Origin: Ampullaceana balthica
Lineage: Eukaryota > Mollusca > Gastropoda > Lymnaeidae
Length of the DNA: 64,000 nt
Direction: 5' to 3'
NCBI GenBank assembly: GCA_944989445.1
Contig: CALYLW010000329.1
Coordinates: 152,510-216,509, forward strand
A program made the position numbers and the translations under genes. A model generated the notes under the pieces. The model searched no databases and was not told where the DNA came from. It worked only from the letters and a program-made list of their open reading frames with translations. This document shows, piece after piece, positions 57,842 through 64,000 of this stretch. The first letter of the stretch is position 1. Each line of letters opens with the position of its first letter.

Positions 57842-58218
57842 TATCCATATTGGTTAAGAACATCTAAAATTCAACTGGGAATAACGTCTTAAACATTTAC
57901 TTTTTTAAAATTAAGAGTTTAGATCACTATGATGTTTTAATAGGGACCATCAAGTTTTTACTGACTAATTTTGGTAATTACCCACCAATTTGTCCGTGGG
58001 CCTATGTTCAAAATATTTTTTAAATAACTCATATAAGAAAAAAGAATATAGTGGATATTAAGAATTACATCTCATATAGTAGTTTATATAAGGCATGAAT
58101 TGTTGTGCTTTAATTTTGGTCTAGATCCATCTCACCAATCGGTTGCTAGATTTTAAAAAATCGTTTCCTTAAATGATATATATCATTAGAAACAATTAAA
58201 TGGCCCCCAGGTCTAAAC

Positions 58219-61200
58219 CAGTGGTTCCCAAAGTGGTCCCTACGGACCCCCAGGGGTCCGCGGAACCGTTCAGGGGGTCCGTGGAAATCTAAAATTGATT
58301 TGGGGGTCCATGAACAACGTCAGGGGGTCCGCGGAAGGTTTAGTATAAAAATAATAAAATTATGCTTTTTAAAAAAATTATTACGAAAATATAAATGAAG
58401 AACAATGAATACTGTAGTAACAATTTATAGGTCCTGAGTAAAATAAAGTTGTTTGACCTAAAAAAAGATACAAATACGACGATATTTCCACAGCTGTAAC
58501 CAATGAAAATGCTTGGTTAATTGAATGGTATGTCAAGTTTGATGCGTGAGAAAGGCGGAGACCCTATACTATATGTAGGTCATAAAAATACAATCATTTA
58601 CCGGAAATGACGATGATTGCAGGGTTGGGTAAATTTTAACGTGTCGGTAAGTCATATTTATCTTCTTTGACTTACCGACAGCTTTCCATTGATACCACAT
58701 TTGATATGATTGGACCATTAAAAATTAATGAATCGAGTCAGCAAAATGACTTTTTAAAATTAAAATTCGACCACACGCCTTTTTAGAGAGTCAGCAAAGT
58801 AATATTTAAAAATATTTTCTAATATATTATGATAAAATGGCTTTAGAAACCTAAAATATTGAAACACAGAAATCCCCCCTCACCCCCCCCCCTTTTTTTT
58901 TCTTTCTTCAAAGTTTAAGTTTAAGATGGTGCATTGTGAGACAGACTACCGAAAATAGTTTTATACGGCATCGCAATTATGCTGCTACATGCATAACTTG
59001 CCTACAATATAAAATCTAAAAGAGTCGTACATGTAATCGACAATTTGTCATAATGTCATGCTGATACGCAGTGTATAAACAAGTTTTCCAAATCTCGGCT
59101 AAAAGAAGTTTAGTATTAGTTGGAAGTTTTGATATAGTTGAATTTTTATTGTTATCCAGATAGTGTACTTTTGAACGTAAGTATATTTAATATTTGAAAA
59201 CAATTTGTATCTTTTGAAAACAATACGTTTCGCATTTTCAAAATAGTAATACCTAAAAGTTAATTTAAAACTAACAAAGGGATCGTACGATTTTTGAAAA
59301 AGAAAATAAAATTGTATCCTTCCGACTCACGTCAAATAATTCTAAATGGTTTTACTGTAGCATTCCATTGAAATGGTTAATAATTAATAGTTAAGTAAAC
59401 GTTTCAAATAGAACATTTATATACAATTTTTCGTATATTTTTGTGCCCTTTTTAGCAGATTAGTGTTCCAAAGAAAAAATGTAGACAGTACAGTGTTGAA
59501 TATTTGAAATATGGCTTTATTTATCACCTCACCAGGAATTACTATTTTACCAATTTGTCTTCTGTGAAATGAAACTTTGTCGAATGAAACCTTCCAAGCT
59601 TATGGAACAATTTAATGAAAATCCATAGTGATAGACAAGATAAAGATTCAACGATTTTTTGAAGCAGTCCAAGAAACATATTTGAAGACACCATCACTTC
59701 AACAACTCATAGGGACAACATCTAAGTGAGATGGCGATGGACTGCGTGCGTTTTATAATATTTCTTTATTGATTGCAAAGTCTGGAAAGCCACACACAAT
59801 TAGCGAATAACTTATTTTACCAGCTGTAATTGAGGCGATAAGCACTGTGTTGAACAAACCAGCTTTCGACATCACAAAAAGAAATCCACTGAGCAATAAT
59901 TCAGTCCAAAGAAGGAATAACGAAATGGCTCAGTGTTTTGAAAATTCTCTATGTGATTACTTAAAAACATCTGAATTTTCCCTACAGCTTTACGAGTCCA
60001 CTTTACCAGGAAACGAGGCTTTAATTTTAGCTTATGTAAAATTTGTAAAAGAAGAACACTTTTGCCTAGAACTGTTGTTTGCTAAATGTTTGGAGACCGA
60101 TAAGAAAGGTGAAACCTTATTTACTGAATTAAACAGATTTTTCAATGAAAAAACTATACTCTTGACTAATATCATTTCTGTTGCTACTGACGGTGCTCCG
60201 GCAATGGTAGGAAGATACTGAGGTTTTCTGGCATACCTAAAACAGGCTGTACCAACTGTATGTTCAGTGCATTGTGTCATTCATCGACATCATTTAGTTG
60301 CAACAATGTTAGTGAACGTTTGCATGGATCACTAGATTATGTCATTAGAGCAGTTAATAAAATCAAAAGGAATGCCTTCAATGAGATATTATTTGCTAAA
60401 CTTTGTTTGGAAAATGATGTTGACAGTAATTGTTTACTACTTCTCACAGAAGTACGAAGGTAATCTAAAAGTACATGTTTAAATCAATTTTATGCTCTCT
60501 GTGATTCAGTGCTGGAATTCCTGGAAGGCCAAGACAATGATTTGAGATAAATTTAATTAACTCAAAAAATGTCATAGCCTACATGACAGATTTGTTTTTA
60601 CAAATTCAACGAAACTAATTTGAAACTACAAGGTGACCAATTAAATTTCATCAAAACTAACAGCGTAATATCTGCGTTTGTTGCAAAACGTTTTCTGTAT
60701 AAACAAAACTTTGGGAGAGGAGAATGTTCTAAGATTCAAAATCTCGAAATTTGCAAAATAGAGATGAAGACTTGTTTACCTACTGTCAACACTTAACGGC
60801 TCTTAATGCAGACCTGAACCAAAGATTTGAAGACATCCTTGTCTTGGATATTCCCGACTGAGTGCTCGGGGACAAACTTAGATACCAGACACAGATGAAT
60901 CCATACTAATACAGGAGCAACTTTTTGAATTATCCTAAAATGAGGAATTTAAACCAATGTTTGAAAAGGGATACCACAAATTCTGTTTACAAGAAGAGAT
61001 CCCAATTTTATATCCTGCATTATGGGTTATTGTACAAAAGTTGTTGACTGCTTTCCCGTCTTCCTATTTGATAGAACGTGGATTCAGTGCCGTTTTGAAC
61101 CTCAACACAAACAAAAGAATCCGGCTATACATTAGTGCTCGTGCCACTCACAAACATTGAGCCGGACATTAATACAGTAATTAAATTATTAAAATCTCAT

Positions 61201-61397
61201 CAAGTTCATCCAAGTCATTATTTTTTTAAATTTAACAAAAGCCTAATCAAAATAAATAATTCTTCCACAAAATGTTTGTTTTTTTAAATTAGTAAATTTG
61301 TATACTATACAATAATGTAGGGTTTTCACTTGGGGGTCCGTGGGCAAGTTTTGACTATAAAAGGGGTCCACGGCTAAAAAAAGTTTGGGAACCACTG
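58219..61397 (+). mobile_element. Complete 3.2-kb hAT element (ZBED5-like)
   Basis: The ends are CAGTGGTTCCCAAAGTGG and AAAAAGTTTGGGAACCACTG, flanked by the perfect 8-bp duplication GTCTAAAC (58211-58218 and 61398-61405). Subterminal GGGGGTCCGNGGAA repeats occur at both ends. The insertion split a diverged AT-rich interspersed repeat seen on both sides. The transposase is on the plus strand and broken. Confidence 0.93.
59560..61190 (+). pseudogene. ZBED5/SCAND3-like hAT transposase, broken
   Basis: Blocks occur in family order. MKPSKLMEQFNE (BED end) is at about 59587, then ISLLIAKSGKPHTISE and LILPAVIEAISTVLN at about 59760-59855. The long frame at 59847-60221 has NNSVQRRNNEMAQCFENSL, LQLYEST and ISVATDGAPAMVGR. 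CVIHRHHLVATM follows, then NVSERLHGSLDYVIRAVNKI with LCLENDVDSNCLLLLTEVRR. The C-terminal dimerisation block PILYPALWVIVQKLLTAFPS, SYLIERGFSAVLNL is near 60990-61100. Aspartates at LYEST and TDGA fit catalytic positions only partly, since D-E-S is usual where Y-E-S is seen. At least four stops or frameshifts kill the gene. Confidence 0.85.
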
Positions 61398-61568
61398 GTC
61401 TAAACGGAAAATGTAAAATGTACAACAACCTTGGGTTTCAATAAAGATGATAATGGATATATCTATGTATAAAATAAAAAAAAATATATATGTGCCAAGT
61501 TTGGTAACATCCTTAAATTGATGTATAAATGTATGCGACACAATGTCACAAACAATTAACGGGTACTG

Positions 61569-61591
61569 TAATATATATATATATATATATG
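61569..61591. repeat. (AT)n at LINE insertion end
   Basis: A perfect AT dinucleotide run lies exactly at the 3' end of the minus-strand LINE. The copy at 33070 ends at the same base but in satellite DNA, so the run is probably the target site or a tail-derived repeat. Confidence 0.8.
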
Positions 61592-62811
61592 TATGGCATC
61601 TGTCCGTCTACGAAAGACGATAGATTTATCTTTATTATCTGCAGCTCTTGGTGTGGCTGATGAGACCAATCCTTGAGTGGCAGTCTCTTCTGCATGACAC
61701 ACACACGAAAGCAGTGGGGCAGTGTTTCCTGGCCTTTCTCCTCGCTCTTTTCCCGACTGCTTCTGCCCTAGTTTGCTCCTCTGCTCTTAGTGATCCTTCT
61801 TTCACTTATAGCCCGCCACATGGACCTATCCTCTGCCAGGTTTTCCCAGTTTTGTATATCAATGTTGGCTACTTTCATGTCTCTCTTGCATATGTCCACG
61901 TATCTGAGACATGGCCGACCAACCGACCTTTTTCCTGTCGCCAGCTCGCTGTAGAGCACATCCTTGGGTATGCGACCACTTTGCATCCTCTTGACGTGTC
62001 CAAGCCAACGGAGGCGTCTTTGGCTTAATATTGCTGCAATACTACTCATGCTTGCTTGAGCCAGGACCTCTGTGTTGGGGACTTTCTCTTGCCATTTGAT
62101 GTCTTGGATGCGGCGCAGGCATCTGAGGTGGAAGCTATTGAGCCTTCTTTCATGCCTGGTATAGGTGGTCCAAGACTCGCATCCATAGAGGAGTGTGCTC
62201 AGTACGCAGGCCTGGTATACCTGCAGCTTAGTCCTTGCTGTGAGTTTGGCATTGGACAGTCTAGCCATAACAGTTGCTGCCTTCCCTATCCTGCTACTTA
62301 TCTCATCTTCCAGTGAGAGGGTGCTCGAGATGTTCGATCCCAGATAAGTAAAACTGTCAACAGCATCCAGGTTGCAGTCATCAATGGTGATAGTCGGGAG
62401 AGAGGCAGCATCCTGTGCCATAATGTTGGTTTTCTTTATACTTATGGTCAGGCCAAACTCTTTGCAGGCAGCGGAGAAGCTGGATACAAGGTTCTGCAGG
62501 CCGTCTGCTGTGTGGGATATTAAGGCGGCATCGTCTGCAAATAAGAGCTCGCGCAGCAAAATCTTCCTTATTTTGGTCTTGGCTTTAAGTCGGGCAATAT
62601 TGAATAATCTCCCGTCAGCTCTGGTGTGTATGTATATCCCCTCGCTGTTGTTCTTGAAGGCATACTGGAGTAAGATGGAAAAGAATATTGCGAATAGAGT
62701 AGGTGCCAACACGCAGCCTTGCTTTACTCCACTAATCACTGGGAAAGCCTCGGCGGTGGCACTGTTATAGCACACTGTGCCCTGCATGTTTTCGTGGAAT
62801 TGCTTGGTCCA
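61592..62811 (-). mobile_element. Non-LTR retrotransposon, 3' half
   Basis: The minus-oriented LINE runs from within the reverse transcriptase to its 3' end. The 3' boundary is set by comparison with the copy at 33070-33369. The left boundary of the coding part is abrupt: at about 62811 RT-coding sequence (PWTKQFHENMQ) meets a different sequence, the 5' region of a LINE on the plus strand. Confidence 0.85.
61768..62811 (-). pseudogene. LINE reverse transcriptase, C-terminal half, 5' truncated
   Basis: The frame contains SGVKQGCVLAPTLFAIFFS, LLFADDAALISH with the catalytic FADD, FGLTISIKKTNIM, FTYLGSNIS, LYGCESWT and FHLRCLRRIQDIKW. These are RT palm and thumb motifs and the conserved tail of animal LINEs of the craniofacial-development-protein-2-like type. 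It lacks the endonuclease and RT fingers. Compared with the copy at 33.1 kb, an extra T at about 61807 shifts the frame just before the C-terminal CCHC-type finger. The frame therefore ends in SERRITKSRGAN. Confidence 0.85.
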
Positions 62812-64000
62812 AGGTTGTCATTGCCAGGGCGGGGGTGGAAGATAAGCATCCACTCCTCTAGAAATGCCCTAAAAGGCTTGCGTCTCTTAATGCCTCTGTC
62901 AACCAAAATCCAGCTCCTGGCCTTCTCGCGTGGCTCACACAAAAGCCCGGCGGACCATGTTGTTACTAACAGGAGAAGGGATGAAGGCGGTCAACTGGCG
63001 CCTCAAAACCAGTAGCTTCGGGTAGATGAGGCTCGTTAACCATGGTCGGTAGCTCATCTAGGAGAGGGAAACTCTTATTCTAAACCTCCGCTGCCTTGCG
63101 GCTAAACCCTCATGGGAAAGGCTAGGGGAGTAAACCCCGACAGAAAATCAGGAAGTGGAGCTCCTAAGGCGGTCTGCTACTGAAACAAATTGCATTCCGG
63201 CAGCTCCTGCGACGCGAATGGTGCCAAGCCGTATCGACATTAGTCGTTCCATTGGATCCACCATTGGCGTGGAGAGGGGGGATCTGCTGTTTGGGCAGCA
63301 GCTGGTTCTCCATAGTAACACGCCCAGGCTTTATCTTTACTGGAGAGGACACTCCAGCATCGCCGCAAGGTGTGAACACAACACGGGAAGCAGCAGTTTA
63401 CCGGTTATAAGCCATAGCTCAATTGGCGTAGAGCTAGGCGCCAGGGGTTGCTTCTGACGGTGGGAGAGATCACCATGTCTCAATGGATCGCTACCGCCCG
63501 CCTCAAGCTGGGCAGCCCCCAGCCAATAAGGTGCTATCCCGCCATGGCCTACCTGCTCCACTGGGTGCGTGGAGCTCAGAGGAACTTCTCAACAAGTAGG
63601 CCAGTAAATCCTGCACCTAGAAATAAAAAAACAAAAGATAAGAAGACTCCAGCTCTTCGCCTAGCAAGCTGGAACGTTAGGACTATGTGTCCAGGCATTA
63701 CTGCCGACCTGCAGCTTATTGATGATGCCAGGAAGACAGCCATCATTGACAGGGAGCTTGCCAGACTAAACATCGACATTGCCTGCCTTCAGGAGACTAG
63801 ACTCCCAGAAAGTGGTACCATAAAAGAATGCAACTACACTTTCTTCTGGCAGGGTGGACCAATGGACACACCAAGGCAACATGGGGTTGGTTTTGCCATA
63901 AAAAATGGACTCTGCTCCTCCATAGAACCCCCAACAAAGGGCACTAACAGGATACTAACAATACGACTATCTACATCCTCAGGATTAGCCAACATCATCA
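62812..64000 (+). mobile_element. LINE 5' region on the plus strand (continues past the window)
   Basis: A GC-richer 660-bp leader (62812-63474) precedes an endonuclease ORF. It has no coding frame and resembles a LINE 5' untranslated region. It is directly adjacent to, and opposite in direction from, the RT fragment on its left. Confidence 0.7.
63475..64000 (+). CDS. LINE apurinic-type endonuclease, N-terminal part
   Basis: The frame is open from ATG 63475 to the window edge (175 codons, incomplete). A second in-frame ATG is at 63544. After a basic segment (APRNKKTKDKKTPALR) come LASWNVRTMCPG and DIACLQETRLPESG, the first two motifs of APE-like endonucleases, carrying the catalytic Asn and Glu. 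HGVGFAIKNG then follows as the next conserved strand. The enzyme nicks target DNA for target-primed reverse transcription. The RT part would follow to the right. Confidence 0.85.
   Translation, partial: MSQWIATARLKLGSPQPIRCYPAMAYLLHWVRGAQRNFSTSRPVNPAPRNKKTKDKKTPALRLASWNVRTMCPGITADLQLIDDARKTAIIDRELARLNIDIACLQETRLPESGTIKECNYTFFWQGGPMDTPRQHGVGFAIKNGLCSSIEPPTKGTNRILTIRLSTSSGLANII

Noticed and set aside
61648..63015. Plus-strand frames of up to 132 codons
   Set aside because: They are antisense to the LINE reverse transcriptase or lie in its non-coding leader.

Overview
This window is AT-rich animal DNA, most likely from a mollusc and probably a gastropod. The evidence is short phase-matched exons in long introns, a tRNA-derived SINE of the type common in molluscs, Helitrons, many hAT families related to ZBED, GTF2IRD2 and ZMYM1, a non-LTR retrotransposon, and several minisatellites. 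The species call is inference. No prokaryotic gene organisation is present.

Layout from left to right. Positions 1-2017 hold the 3' part of a Helitron with an open PIF1-like helicase and a recognisable 3' terminus. Positions 2.9-5.3 kb hold a 47-bp minisatellite, a foldback repeat and a decayed hAT transposase on the minus strand. From about 5.4 to 13.7 kb, six phase-compatible plus-strand exons can be read as a small protein with a death-fold (CARD-like) N-terminus and a single C-terminal membrane helix. Its introns are full of hAT MITEs and foldback repeats. Positions 14.2-18.1 kb hold two elements with GGGGCCRTCCATAA ends and TAA target duplications; one carries a broken C2H2 zinc-finger frame. 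Positions 19.3-23 kb hold a fucosyltransferase-like gene on the minus strand and a degraded, motif-less copy of it. Positions 23-36.7 kb are repeats: an 80-bp and a 57-bp minisatellite, a 41-bp satellite interrupted by a LINE 3' end, SINE copies, and ZMYM1-like hAT relics, one bounded by a perfect 8-bp duplication. Positions 40.4-47.6 kb hold a possible terminal exon next to a complete GTF2IRD2-like hAT, more BED-type transposase fragments and a 67-bp repeat. Positions 48-55 kb hold a Thr-rich repeat exon candidate, a repeat rich in CAAGATGGCG, a broken Helitron fragment and a ZBED4-like fragment. Positions 55.4-56.5 kb carry two exons of a von Willebrand factor A domain gene on the minus strand. 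An 11-bp satellite and a complete 3.2-kb hAT follow at 57.4-61.4 kb. The window ends with a LINE arranged head to head: its RT half on the minus strand and its 5' region with endonuclease on the plus strand.

Only three host loci are supported with some confidence: the CARD-like membrane protein, the fucosyltransferase-like gene and the VWA gene. Two further single exons are tentative. Nearly everything else derives from mobile elements or tandem repeats. The most interesting candidate is the CARD-plus-tail-anchor gene, whose architecture recalls the antiviral signalling adaptor MAVS in miniature. No symbol is assigned because homology could not be searched.
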